Shown here piece by piece: positions 1-9,838 of a stretch of 64,000 nt of DNA. This DNA is from Verrucomicrobiia bacterium (GTDB taxonomy: Bacteria > Verrucomicrobiota > Verrucomicrobiia > Limisphaerales > UBA9464). Where the stretch lies: assembly GCA_019634635.1 (NCBI GenBank), contig JAHCBB010000011.1:1-64000 (forward strand). Direction: 5' to 3'. The number at the start of each line of letters is the position of its first letter. Position 1 is the stretch's first letter. The translations under genes and the position numbers were made by a program. A model generated the notes under the pieces. The model ran no database searches. It was not told where the DNA came from and worked only from the letters and a program-made list of their open reading frames with translations.

Positions 1-1489
1 TCCCCCCAACCTCCTCAAACCCCTCCCCACCCACATTCCGATACGCCACGTTCGCCGTCGCCAGCGCGGGAAACAGGGTGAGGGACTCCAGCCGATCAAG
101 GGCATCACGGGCCGGCGGACGCCGGTCCAGCGCCGCCAGGGAGTCGGAGTTCGCCAGATCCCTGGAATGCCCGTTTGCGATCAGCAAATCCTCATAGCCA
201 TCGAGATCCACATCGAGAAACAGACACCCCCAGCTCCATTCCGAGGCACTCACGCCCGCCAGAAACGCAGCCTCCGCGTAGGTTCCATCCCCCCGCCCCA
301 GGGCGAGCGTGTTCCGCATCACCTGAACCCGCACTTCGGGCATCCCCGGGGTCCATCCCCAGCCCCATGACGGGAGCGGATCAATCTCCAGCAGGCTGTG
401 CTGCACCTGACGCCTCAACGGAATGCGGCTTCGCATTTCGGCGACAAAAATATCGTCCACGCCATCCCGGTTGACGTCCGCGACATCCACCGCCATGGAG
501 GCCCAGCTCGTCTTGCGTAACGACCGCAGGGGCAGCGCCCGAAATACGCCGCCGCCCTGGTTGATCCAGATGCGATCCGGCGTGAAGTAGTCGTTGCAGA
601 CGTACAGGTCCGGCAGACCGTCGCCGTTCAGGTCCCGAAATTGTGCCGACAATCCCCAGTCCTTTGGGATCTCGACGAGCGGATGACCTTCTTCATCCAA
701 AAACAGCCCGTCCGTCCAGGAAACTGCGGTGAAACGCCCACGCCCGTCGTTGAGGTAGAGCACATCCGCCTCCCCCATCTCCAAAAGTGCCATGCCGCCG
801 GAGGCGCTTCGCTCCACCCGAAACTGTTCCCGATGCTCCGGCGGCACCTCCCAGCCACTCGTGCCCTGACGAATCCGCACCCGGACCGGCGAGTCCTTGG
901 CGGTGTCGGCCCGATAGTTTGTGACGTACAGGTCCAGGTCTCCATCGCCGTCCACGTCGGCCAGCGCCAGTGAATGGCTGCCACCGCGTGTCTGAAGTCC
1001 TGAATTCCGCGACTCGGTGAACCGCCCCCGCCCGTCGTTCATCCACAGCCGGGTGCCGCCCCCCAGGGAATTCACCAGCAGATCAAGGTCGCCATCACCG
1101 TCCACATCCACCAACACAGCTCCCGTCGAAAACTGGCCCGGGCAACCCACACCGGCAGCCGCCGTGATGTCCTCGAACCGCCAGCCGCCGCGATTGCGGT
1201 ACAGGACGTTGTCCGAACCGAGCCCGCACAGATACACGTCGCACCATCCGTCGCCGTCCACGTCGCCCAGGGCCACCCCGGCGCCGTCCTCCAGCAACCG
1301 GTTGGTCGCGATCTGCATCGGGGTCAGCCGGTTCACAAAGCGGATTCCGGTGGCTTCAGGTGGCAGGACCGCGAATCCGGCACCGTGCTTCGTGGCGGGA
1401 TGCGCTGCCGCCGATCCCATATCCGCGGCCAAGAGTTTCGTCGCAAGCCAGGCCGCCCCTGTGCACAGCAGCCACAGCCTGATCGTCAT
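1..1489 (-). CDS. FG-GAP/VCBS repeat secreted protein, C-terminus beyond window
   Basis: The minus-strand frame is open from an ATG at 1489 to the left edge with no stop, so the C-terminus lies outside the window. The first ~25 residues (MTIRLWLLCTGAAWLATKLLAA) are a typical secretion signal. The rest is a series of FG-GAP/VCBS units with Asp-rich calcium-binding loops such as DVDGDGWCDV, DVDGDGDLDL and DLNGDGLPDLYV, alternating with segments such as LYRNRGGWRFEDIT and RLWMNDGRGRFTES. This resembles the beta-propeller repeats of UnbV/ASPIC-type proteins, and the gene is a paralogue of the protein at 5972-9802, with the same order of repeats near the N-terminus. Such proteins are exported and probably bind surfaces or polysaccharides; a specific role cannot be read from the sequence. 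Confidence 0.85.
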   Translation of the reverse strand, partial: MTIRLWLLCTGAAWLATKLLAADMGSAAAHPATKHGAGFAVLPPEATGIRFVNRLTPMQIATNRLLEDGAGVALGDVDGDGWCDVYLCGLGSDNVLYRNRGGWRFEDITAAAGVGCPGQFSTGAVLVDVDGDGDLDLLVNSLGGGTRLWMNDGRGRFTESRNSGLQTRGGSHSLALADVDGDGDLDLYVTNYRADTAKDSPVRVRIRQGTSGWEVPPEHREQFRVERSASGGMALLEMGEADVLYLNDGRGRFTAVSWTDGLFLDEEGHPLVEIPKDWGLSAQFRDLNGDGLPDLYVCNDYFTPDRIWINQGGGVFRALPLRSLRKTSWASMAVDVADVNRDGVDDIFVAEMRSRIPLRRQVQHSLLEIDPLPSWGWGWTPGMPEVRVQVMRNTLALGRGDGTYAEAAFLAGVSASEWSWGCLFLDVDLDGYEDLLIANGHSRDLANSDSLAALDRRPPARDALDRLESLTLFPALATANVAYRNVGGEGFEEVGG

Positions 1490-1961
1490 TTCCGCATTCC
1501 CGAACCAACGACTCCTCCGAATCGGAGGCCGGTCTGCCTGGCAGGAAATGATGGACACCAGATGAAGTGGACAAGCGTGGTAGATGATGGACCCAGGGAT
1601 CGCTCCCGGCGCCGGCAGGATTCATAGCAAGCGCCGCATGGAGATTCAATGAACGGGGGCTGCCGATACGGGTCGATGCCTCTGCGTTCACGGAGGATTC
1701 CAACCAGCCAGAAAGAAGGACTGGTGGGTTGAGAGGATGCACTTGGACATGGTGACCGAGGCGACAAAGGGACATGTCCTTGGTGTCTTCTCGTAACCCA
1801 CCAGGCCCATTTCCGGTGGGGCGAAGGTCCTCCCTATACGTCAGCGCGTGGAGTCCCAACCGGCCCGACTGGAAGATTCCGGCACGGTTTATGGGGAGCC
1901 TCAATCCCCGGGTCCCCACTGTGGGTTCCCATCCGCCCGACGGGAAACCGGGGGTGCCAAT
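1490..1961. other. Intergenic region, no gene recognised
   Basis: About 470 bases lie between the start of the FG-GAP gene and the terminator of the next gene. Short open frames on both strands have no recognisable protein features. It should hold the promoter of the leftward FG-GAP gene, but I see no convincing -35/-10 pair. Confidence 0.5.
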
Positions 1962-1992
1962 AAAAAGAGGGCCGGGCGCTGCCGCCCGGCCC
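1962..1992 (-). terminator. Rho-independent terminator of the 2012-5731 gene
   Basis: A perfect 10-bp inverted repeat (GGGCCGGGCG at 1969-1978 and CGCCCGGCCC at 1983-1992) closes a 4-base loop. On the minus strand it is followed within two bases by a run of five T (1962-1966). It lies 20 bases past the stop codon of the leftward gene at 2012. Confidence 0.9.
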
Positions 1993-2011
1993 TGTGAGAA
2001 TCCTCAGGCGC

Positions 2012-5000
2012 TCAGTTCGAGGCGCGATAGAAGATCTGCGATGTGCCAGGAGGCACCGTGTACGGGCTGGAAGCACCCGGTACCGCCGTGAAGGCGCCTC
2101 CAAGCGTCTCGGCCGCCTCCAGAGTGCCCGTGTACAGGATCTGAACCCCGGTCTCGGAGGTGATGAGCGTGATCGTCGGGACGACGGCATCCGACCGCGG
2201 CGCCACGTTGGTGCCGATGCGGATCCGCTGGACGGAGTAGTTGGACGCGTTCTGGTTGCCCTCGAGGTCCGTGCCCTCCATCCCGTTGCCGGCGTAGGCA
2301 TTGCCCGGAGGCGCCGCGGAGCCGGTGTCATTCATGGACGAGAATCCGAACAGCAACTGGTTGCCCAGCGGCAGATCTGCCGGCTCAGGATCCAACGCTT
2401 CCCACACCGTGCCGTCGTAGGATACGTAGAACATGAAGCCCGCGCTGCTTCGGGTCACCCGCAGCCAGCGAGACGACATGGGGGAGCTTTCCGGATCCGG
2501 TGTGCCGGCAGCATCCACCGCCCGCTGTTCCAGATAGTATCCCTTGATGCCATTGATCGGCGTGGTCCAGCCGAACCCGGCATTGCCGTTGCCGTAACCG
2601 CCACCTTCCTCCTCACGCCAGAGGGGGATGCCCGCGCGGTTGGGAGCGGCGTTCTCGATGTAGGTCGTGTTGGCGACCATTGGGACCAGGGTGCCGCCGG
2701 GAGTGAACTCCTGCCCGGGCAGATACACCGACTCACGGAGCATCAGGCCCGAGTTGGCCCAGGCCGCGGTGTTTGCAGGGCGATCATTGCGGCTGACCTC
2801 GACCATGACGTCAAAGTCACCCACCAGCGGCGTGGCGTTGCTGACGTAGTGAACGTAGTCGCCAGGATTCCAGGCATTCGATCCGCCGCCCACAATTTCG
2901 ATCTCCGTCTCGGTGTCACCCGACGACACCGCAACTGCCTGCCCGACCCGGTACGGGTCATCCCCCGGGGTCGGACGGTTCTCGGGGTCCTGGATGAGGC
3001 CGATATCCGCAGACGCCCAGTTCGACGCCCTGGCCGTCACCTCGGAATTGGCAGCAATCGGATTGCCCGCCGTGTCCGTGACGCCTCCAAGCACCGTCAC
3101 CGTGAACGAATCGGCCGTCAGGCCATCCACCGTCAGATACACCGAGTCGCCGCCGATGCCCATGCGGACCGCGGTGATCGTGCCCTGGCTGAGCTTGTAG
3201 TTGATGGGAAGCACCGCGGAGGCCGCCTTCACCGGCTCGGAGAACTTCACGCCGACGAGCTTCTTGTCGCCGGTGCCCGCGGAAACGAGGCGCGGCGGGG
3301 TGACGTCGGTCACCACGGCATCGCCGTAGTTTGAGAATTGAACCGAGGCGAGATTCTCACCACCGGACGGTCCGAAATCAGGATCGTCCACGTAGCTCGC
3401 CGAGAACGCATAGGCGCCGACCAGGAGTGTCGCCGGCCATTGCTGGTAACGCTGGCCCACAAGGGCCCAGTTGACGCCGTCGGTGCCGACGTAAGCCGCA
3501 AACCAGTCGCCCACGCGACGCAGGCGCAGCCACTGATTCGGGAGCGTCTCGTCAACTCCCGGATAGCTCCGGCCATAAGCCGTGTAGTTTTGCCCCTCGA
3601 TGGCTCGGCCCCGAACCGTCACCTGATTGCCACCGGCAGGAACCTCACCTGCGGGGTTCGATGCATTGATCAGGAAGGACGGACTCAGCGGGTCGAGGGT
3701 GGCCCGGGCCTGCAGACCGCCGCTGGCGAGGGCATCCACAGGGTCGGTGACCGGTCCACTGGTGATGCTCGTGATCTTCACGATCTTGTCGAAGTCGCCG
3801 GTGATGGACTCGTAGGCGAACTCCTGGATGTCGCCTGGCTGGACGGGATTGCTTGCCGAAGGGAACGCCACAAGGCCCGGACCCTCAATGGTGAAGGCAT
3901 CAGCACCGGTGGCGGTAACGGATCCTTCGGGAATGACGATGGGCAGAACTTCCGGCTGGATCTGCACTGCCGTTAGGCGCAGTGCCTGTCCGGTGACGCC
4001 GAGCGTCGCTTCCGTGGTTTGACCCGCGCCCGAGATCGGATTCGTCCAACGCAACTGGTACACTCCGGCATCCTTGGCGGTCGCGCCCAGAATCGTCAGG
4101 GCGACCTTGCGGGTTGTCCCCTGATACTGGGGAGCGGCTTGGATCGGCTCGCCGTCCTTGTACCACTGGAAGTGGTTCGGGCTGCCGGTGACGTTCGCCG
4201 CCAGCGTCACATCGGTTCCGGCCGCCACAGTCTGATTGCCCGGGCTGGAGACCAGCGATGCCGCCACATTCTCGACGGTGAACACGCCGAACCCGGCGGT
4301 GCCGAAGGCTACGAGCACCTCGGATTTGTCGAGATTTGCCGGAGCGGTGGCATCCGGATAGACATCCACCCACCCATCGTACAAGTACGACGCGGTGTTC
4401 GGTTCTTCATCCACCTCGGTGAAGTCCAGCTTGAAGGAGCTGTTGCCACTGGCGATGGACCCATCATGCCGGTGAATACCGATCCAGCCCGGCTTCTTGA
4501 TCTCACCGAACTGGTTGTTCCAGCTCGGGCTTGAGAAGGCGACGATATAGTCGAGGGCGGCATCGGCCGCGAGCGCCATGTTCCAGTTGCCGTCATACCG
4601 CTCCACCCCGTCCACTTCATGATTGATTGGCCGACCGTCCTTGCCGGCCGCCTCCCAACTGAACGCCGGCAGGCCACCAAACGCCGACTCGTTGCGAAGG
4701 TATATCGCGACGTTGGGCTGATTGTTGTAGGCCGGGCTTGGCGACGGGTTCAACGGATTGGACGTGTAGCGGTTCGGACGCGCCTCCCATCCGGTTCCCG
4801 GATAGTGACCCGCGTAGACGACGGAAATCCCCTGGCTTGAACTGCCGCCGTAGTTGCTCGGCAGATCAATGGGGAAGGACGTCAAACCGCCCAGGGCGTA
4901 GTCATTGCGACGCGCACCGTTATCACGATTATCCACACGGCCCACCGGGGAAAAGTTCAGCCCGTCGGTGGTCTTGAAAACCTGCGGATGCTGTCCCGCC

Positions 5001-5731
5001 CGCCAGGTGCCGCCACCAGCGAGAATCACCGTGTTCGCGCCGGAGCCTTTGACATGGATTTCGCGGAAGCGAAATGCGTTGGCACCGTCGCCCACAGTCA
5101 ACTCATCGCCCACGCCGGAAACCTGCTCCTCGTAGGCCACCGTCGGCGTGGTCTCCCAGCCGCCGCCATCCCTGGGTGCATAGCGCAGGATGATGTGCTT
5201 GAAAGTGCTGTACAGGGCGCGCTGGCCCTCGGGACCCTCATCAAGCGCGACACGCCAGAATTGGTTGATGGCATTGCTCATCGCACCGTGGTCCGGAGAA
5301 GTGACGTCAATACCGATGTCCGCCGCAGCGGTGAGCGATTCCCTCCAGGCAATGCCGAGCGGCTTGCCGCTTTCCGCATCAATCCAGATCAGCGACCGAT
5401 CGGGATAGGCCTCCGCCAGTGCAGCATCCGCAGGGGAGATGCTGGGATCCGTTTCATTGATCCCGTTCTCACGAATTCCCAGTAGGAGACGGGCGCTGTC
5501 ATAACGGATGAGGGTTCCGTAGCTGTCCAGCAGGGACGTCCCGTCGGTGGTGTCCGATTCCGGGCCGAGACCGGTCTGCTTCTTCAGGATCGGCAGCAGG
5601 TCCGCTTCAGCGACCCCGAAGCTGCCGTTGATGTGTTGGTACCATTTCGGCGTGATCTCCTGTGCGGAGACCATTTGAGCCGCCGCAGCCAGGGCCGCAG
5701 CGGAGATTAAGGTTGGTGCGTGGAATTTCAT
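2012..5731 (-). CDS. Large secreted protein with Ig-like and concanavalin-like domains
   Basis: The open frame extends upstream to 5956, but the ATG at 5731 starts a clean signal peptide (MKFHAPTLISAAALAAAAQ, cleavage near VSA-QE), so I take that start; the mature protein has about 1220 residues. The N-terminal half looks like a repeat or propeller region with no family I can name. Around residues 490-590 an Ig-like domain is visible (SPGNQTVAAGTDV, HFQWYKDGEPI, DAGVYQLRW), a type common in Verrucomicrobiota exoproteins. Later segments (NQWLRLRRVGDWFAAYVGTDG and SSRWLRVTRSSAGFMFYVSYDG) look like two related concanavalin/LamG-like modules, with a Big-type Ig region (SEPVKAASAVLPINYKLS) between them. 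Probably an extracellular carbohydrate- or surface-binding protein. It ends at a strong terminator and seems to be monocistronic. Confidence 0.75.
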   Translation of the reverse strand: MKFHAPTLISAAALAAAAQMVSAQEITPKWYQHINGSFGVAEADLLPILKKQTGLGPESDTTDGTSLLDSYGTLIRYDSARLLLGIRENGINETDPSISPADAALAEAYPDRSLIWIDAESGKPLGIAWRESLTAAADIGIDVTSPDHGAMSNAINQFWRVALDEGPEGQRALYSTFKHIILRYAPRDGGGWETTPTVAYEEQVSGVGDELTVGDGANAFRFREIHVKGSGANTVILAGGGTWRAGQHPQVFKTTDGLNFSPVGRVDNRDNGARRNDYALGGLTSFPIDLPSNYGGSSSQGISVVYAGHYPGTGWEARPNRYTSNPLNPSPSPAYNNQPNVAIYLRNESAFGGLPAFSWEAAGKDGRPINHEVDGVERYDGNWNMALAADAALDYIVAFSSPSWNNQFGEIKKPGWIGIHRHDGSIASGNSSFKLDFTEVDEEPNTASYLYDGWVDVYPDATAPANLDKSEVLVAFGTAGFGVFTVENVAASLVSSPGNQTVAAGTDVTLAANVTGSPNHFQWYKDGEPIQAAPQYQGTTRKVALTILGATAKDAGVYQLRWTNPISGAGQTTEATLGVTGQALRLTAVQIQPEVLPIVIPEGSVTATGADAFTIEGPGLVAFPSASNPVQPGDIQEFAYESITGDFDKIVKITSITSGPVTDPVDALASGGLQARATLDPLSPSFLINASNPAGEVPAGGNQVTVRGRAIEGQNYTAYGRSYPGVDETLPNQWLRLRRVGDWFAAYVGTDGVNWALVGQRYQQWPATLLVGAYAFSASYVDDPDFGPSGGENLASVQFSNYGDAVVTDVTPPRLVSAGTGDKKLVGVKFSEPVKAASAVLPINYKLSQGTITAVRMGIGGDSVYLTVDGLTADSFTVTVLGGVTDTAGNPIAANSEVTARASNWASADIGLIQDPENRPTPGDDPYRVGQAVAVSSGDTETEIEIVGGGSNAWNPGDYVHYVSNATPLVGDFDVMVEVSRNDRPANTAAWANSGLMLRESVYLPGQEFTPGGTLVPMVANTTYIENAAPNRAGIPLWREEEGGGYGNGNAGFGWTTPINGIKGYYLEQRAVDAAGTPDPESSPMSSRWLRVTRSSAGFMFYVSYDGTVWEALDPEPADLPLGNQLLFGFSSMNDTGSAAPPGNAYAGNGMEGTDLEGNQNASNYSVQRIRIGTNVAPRSDAVVPTITLITSETGVQILYTGTLEAAETLGGAFTAVPGASSPYTVPPGTSQIFYRASN

Positions 5732-5971
5732 AATGACTGGAATTTGCAGACGAGGACTGTGCCCGTCAGGCACCCGGACGGCCACCACACCCGGAACATG
5801 GCTTGTTTGGAATTCCCCTCGACGGGTGCATTCGGAAACAAGTGACCAGGCGCGAAGGCAAGCCAGATGGGGAATTTCACGAAATTTTTCCCGCGCTGTC
5901 GAGAGTTCCGTGGCGAAAACGGGCAGAAGATCACCCATTTGGGGTAGTTGCCACATCCGACGGGGACCCGG

Positions 5972-8900
5972 TCATCGGATCACGCGGATGCCGGAGGTCG
6001 AAATCTCCACCTCGCGCGCGCCGCCGGGCACGGCGTGCACCGACTCCTTAGCATCTGGCCAGCGAACCCAGACTTCGCCGGGCTCCGTGCCCCCTCCCAA
6101 CATCATCACGGCGCTGTTCTGGGACCAATAGCCCGAGCCGGCCTGAACCTCGCGAATGGGACCTGCCGGACGCCCCCGCACCCTCCCGCGGACCTGCACG
6201 CCGACCCCGGTCGGATTCCCGACCGGACCGGCAAAACGAATGCGCAGGCCGGGGACCGCGCGCTCGTTGCGGAAGAGCCGTGTGGCGTCCCCGTTCTGCG
6301 TCACCACCAGGTCCACCCGGCCATCGCCGTCAAAATCGCTGGCTGCTGCCCCGCGCTGTTCCCCGTGAATTCGCAGACCGGACGCGATTGGCGTCATTGC
6401 CACCAGGGTCCCCGTGCCATCGCCACGCAACAGCAACCCGAGGCCCGCATTGTCCCGTTCGTCCTCGAGACCGTCCTCGGCGGCATTCTGCCCGAGAAAC
6501 ACATCCTCATGACCGTCGCCGTCGAAGTCGGCCGCCACCACGGCAAACGCCGGGGCGAACTGGGCCGGCGACGGTAGCGGACACGCCTCGAAGTGATCCC
6601 CGCGGTTCAACAGCACAATCGAATCGGAAACGGCAGCCGTAACCAGGTGGGCCCCGGACCCGCTGGCCCCCAGAATTTCAGACATGGATGCCGCCGCAAG
6701 GGCCCTGCGGGTCGGGAACTGCTCTCCGATTTCCGGCCACGCCGCCCCGAGTCGGTCCCGTGAAACCCACGCAACCTCGCGGCCATTTGACCCGTCGGGC
6801 CGGGCTTCAATCACCTCATGGGTCCCATTGGTGTCGAAGTCCCCGTGATACGCTCGGACTCCAAAAGCTCCCGCCTCCCGATACCGGGTGTTGCGCCCCC
6901 GGTTGGCCGCCACCATGTCCAGCCGCCCATCCTCGTCGAGGTCCACGGCAGCAACCCCCTGCCACCACCCGGTCAGATCCCGAAGCCGTTCCGGCGCGCG
7001 GAGATCTCCCAGCCACCGAACCCCGACATCCCGCTCCGTGAGGGTTCCCCCCTCGTTCCAGAACACGCGCAACGGCCCCCAGTCACAGGCCACCACCAGG
7101 TCCGGATCTCCATCACCGTCCAGGTCGGCGAACATCGCCGACGTGACCAGACCGAGGTGTTCCCATCGGGCAGACGCTTCCTCATCCAGGTCGAAACCAC
7201 CCTCGCGCCCCAGCAACAGGACGGACGCCGTGGATTGCGGATAGCGCCCGGGCACCACACGTCCGCCCACGAAAAGGTCCAGCCAACCGTCCCCGTTGAC
7301 ATCGGCAAGCGCCATGGGGCCGATGGCCCCCGGCAGCACCGTGCCTCCCAATCGCATGACCCCGGCCTTCAGGTCGAGGATCCGCAATCCGCCGGTGCCC
7401 CCCTCGTAGCGGCTGAGCGCGGCCAGCACATCCGCCGCACCGGTCACCCGCGGCTGGATCAGGATGCCCGCGTGGTCCAAGGGCGTCGGGCGGTCCAAAA
7501 CGGGAAAGGCCGCGGGCGAGAACCCTCCCCTCCCATCGTTCAGGTAGGCCCCCAGCCGGCCACCACGCCCGCTGCCGATCACCAGGTCGTCATGGCCATC
7601 CCCGTTCAGGTCCCCCCAGGCCACCGCGGGACCGAGGCGGTCGAGACTGCGTCGAAGCAACGGTTGCCGGGCCTGCCCGTCGAACGGCGCCTCCACATGC
7701 CGGTGCTCCAGCCGATCGCTAACATCGGCAAACAGGGGCACTCCCGGGACGGGTTCCCGCTTCGGCACCTGCGCCCCTTTCGGATGCACTTCAATCTCCG
7801 AATTCGCCGGTACGTCCTCCCACGTCGTCTCCCGCCCGTCCGGCCACCGCACGCGCACCAGGAGTTGGTGGGTTGCCGGCCCCGCAGCAAATACCCGCAC
7901 GGCATCGTCCCCGGACAGGTACCGCCCTCCGGCAGTCATCTCCTGCTGCTGCTGCGGCACCGCTCCCCCCAGCACCTCGATGCGCGCACCGATGCCCGCC
8001 CGGTTGGCATCCCCTCCCCGCAGACGGACCGCCAGACGCGGCGCCACGGACTCATTGCGCAACAGGCGCGCCCGGCCGTTGAGATCGTTCACCACCACGT
8101 CCAGGTCGCCGTCCCCATCGAGATCCGCGAGCGCCATTCCCTGGGAGATTCCCGTGTGCCCGAAGCCCCACGCGGCCCCCGTCTCCTCGAAGGCGAAATG
8201 CCCCAGGTTCCGGAAAGCAAGATTCGGCTGGGACAACGGCGGGAACCGCAGACGCAGTTGCAGGGCCGCCGCATCCGAAAGCCGGTCCCGCTGACGGATC
8301 TGCTCGATCGCCTGGGCCACATCCGCATCCTGCACATCCCGCTCAAACCCCGTGCCGATCAACACGTCCTCATACCCGTCGAGATCCACATCGAGGAAAA
8401 CCGGAGACCACGACCAGTCCGAGGCCGCCATCGCGGCCCACCATGCAATCTCGGCAAAGGTCCCGTCACCGCGCCCCGCAAACAGCGTGTTGCGGGCGAC
8501 CTGCGGGCGTGCCTCCGCCCCGGTAAACAACTCCGGCTCCGCGGACATCGCCGGCACCGTCACCTGCCGGCGAACCCAGTCGCGGCTCAACATGTCCGTC
8601 ACCAGGAAGTCGTCATGACCGTCCCGGTCCAGATCCCCAAAGTCCACCCCCATGGAAAACCAGCTCGTCTTGCGCAGGGCCAGGCGCGGAATGGCCCGAA
8701 ACCGGCCGGAGCCGTCATTGATCCAGATGCGGTCCGGGGATCCGAGATCGTTGCAGACATACAGGTCGGGCGCTCCATCGCCATTGAGATCCCGAAACAT
8801 CGCCGCCAGGCCCCAGTCAAACGGCGGCGCAAGCAGCGGACGCCCCCGCTCATCCAGGAAGGCCCCGCCGGTGAACGGCACCTGGGAAAAGCGCCCGCGG

Positions 8901-9802
8901 CCGTCATTCAGCATCAGGCGGTCCGCCTCGCCATGTTCGGTCACGCGTCCCGAGTCATCCACGGAGAACCGGCCCATCAGATCCGGTTCAGTGGTCGGCC
9001 GCCCGTTGACGGCAACCACCGTGGGCCTGCCCTCCACCACCTGAATTCGAAACTGCTGCTGAAAGGCGTCCCGCACCGTCGAGGTGCGGTAATGCACGAT
9101 GTACAGGTCCAGGTCCCCGTCTCCATCCACATCCGCAAGGGCGAATGAGGTGGGGCCCGATGGCGCCTCGAGCCCCGACGACGCCGTGTCATCCCGGAAA
9201 CGGCCCCGTCCGTCGTTCCTCCAAAGGCGCGTTCCCTGCCCCACGGTATTGATCAGCAACTCCGGCCTGCCGTCGCCATCCAGGTCAGCCAGCACGACCC
9301 CGCTGACATCGAGCGCCGCCAGGGCATGCCCCGGAGCCGCGGCGGACTCCGGTAATGCGTCCGCGGTGATGTCTTCAAACTGCCACGCCCCTCGATTGCG
9401 GTACAGCGCACTCCGGCCGCCGAGTCCTCCGAGGAAGACGTCGCACCAGCCGTCGCCATCCACATCCCCAAGCGCCACGCCGGAGCCGTTCAGCAGGATG
9501 TGATTGGTCAGGGACCGGGCCGTTGCGAGATGGTTGGTAAACTGGACGCCCGTGATCCCGGGCTGCATGTCGGTGAATCCCGGACGGCCCGACGGAGGCA
9601 CGGCGAGCGGTCGCAGACGCCCGCCAGCCCCGGGCTGCCACTCCGCGGCAGCCATCGGGACCGACACCGGCGACAGGCAGGCCAGAAGCGCGGCCGCTCC
9701 GGTCGTCATCCACGCGGTTTGCCGACTCAGGTTCACGCTCAATCCAGCTCCCGGTGCATCCGGACACGACAACTTGCGCGCCCGGAGTGCTCCGCGCCAC
9801 AT
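5972..9802 (-). CDS. FG-GAP repeat protein with ASPIC/UnbV domains
   Basis: About 1276 residues. The frame opens at a TTG (9829), but the ATG at 9802 has a GGGGAAGG upstream; a hydrophobic export segment (MTTGAAALLACLSPVSVP) follows further in. There are many FG-GAP/VCBS units with calcium-loop motifs (DVDGDGWCDVFLGG, DLDGDGRPELL, DLNGDGAPDLYVCND). Two ASPIC/UnbV modules are visible: one mid-protein (RAGIGARIEVLGG ... VRVRWPDGRETTW) and one at the C-terminus (GVGVQVRGRVRG ... VWVRWPDAKE). Length and layout suggest an internal duplication of a propeller-plus-UnbV unit. It starts about 36 bases after the helicase stop at 9839, so the two may be co-transcribed. Exported; function unknown. Confidence 0.85.
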   Translation of the reverse strand: MWRGALRARKLSCPDAPGAGLSVNLSRQTAWMTTGAAALLACLSPVSVPMAAAEWQPGAGGRLRPLAVPPSGRPGFTDMQPGITGVQFTNHLATARSLTNHILLNGSGVALGDVDGDGWCDVFLGGLGGRSALYRNRGAWQFEDITADALPESAAAPGHALAALDVSGVVLADLDGDGRPELLINTVGQGTRLWRNDGRGRFRDDTASSGLEAPSGPTSFALADVDGDGDLDLYIVHYRTSTVRDAFQQQFRIQVVEGRPTVVAVNGRPTTEPDLMGRFSVDDSGRVTEHGEADRLMLNDGRGRFSQVPFTGGAFLDERGRPLLAPPFDWGLAAMFRDLNGDGAPDLYVCNDLGSPDRIWINDGSGRFRAIPRLALRKTSWFSMGVDFGDLDRDGHDDFLVTDMLSRDWVRRQVTVPAMSAEPELFTGAEARPQVARNTLFAGRGDGTFAEIAWWAAMAASDWSWSPVFLDVDLDGYEDVLIGTGFERDVQDADVAQAIEQIRQRDRLSDAAALQLRLRFPPLSQPNLAFRNLGHFAFEETGAAWGFGHTGISQGMALADLDGDGDLDVVVNDLNGRARLLRNESVAPRLAVRLRGGDANRAGIGARIEVLGGAVPQQQQEMTAGGRYLSGDDAVRVFAAGPATHQLLVRVRWPDGRETTWEDVPANSEIEVHPKGAQVPKREPVPGVPLFADVSDRLEHRHVEAPFDGQARQPLLRRSLDRLGPAVAWGDLNGDGHDDLVIGSGRGGRLGAYLNDGRGGFSPAAFPVLDRPTPLDHAGILIQPRVTGAADVLAALSRYEGGTGGLRILDLKAGVMRLGGTVLPGAIGPMALADVNGDGWLDLFVGGRVVPGRYPQSTASVLLLGREGGFDLDEEASARWEHLGLVTSAMFADLDGDGDPDLVVACDWGPLRVFWNEGGTLTERDVGVRWLGDLRAPERLRDLTGWWQGVAAVDLDEDGRLDMVAANRGRNTRYREAGAFGVRAYHGDFDTNGTHEVIEARPDGSNGREVAWVSRDRLGAAWPEIGEQFPTRRALAAASMSEILGASGSGAHLVTAAVSDSIVLLNRGDHFEACPLPSPAQFAPAFAVVAADFDGDGHEDVFLGQNAAEDGLEDERDNAGLGLLLRGDGTGTLVAMTPIASGLRIHGEQRGAAASDFDGDGRVDLVVTQNGDATRLFRNERAVPGLRIRFAGPVGNPTGVGVQVRGRVRGRPAGPIREVQAGSGYWSQNSAVMMLGGGTEPGEVWVRWPDAKESVHAVPGGAREVEISTSGIRVIR

Positions 9803-9838
9803 GGCGCACACACCTTCCCCCCTGGCCAACCGCCGGGG

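Noticed and set aside
1994..3334. Long plus-strand ORF (446 codons) opposite the 1239-aa secreted protein
   Set aside because: It is antisense to a gene with signal peptide, Ig domain and terminator; the plus-strand product has no domain and is Arg/His-rich, typical of a GC-rich shadow frame.
6818..9148. 776-codon plus-strand ORF opposite the FG-GAP gene
   Set aside because: Antisense shadow of a repeat protein with clear calcium-loop motifs.
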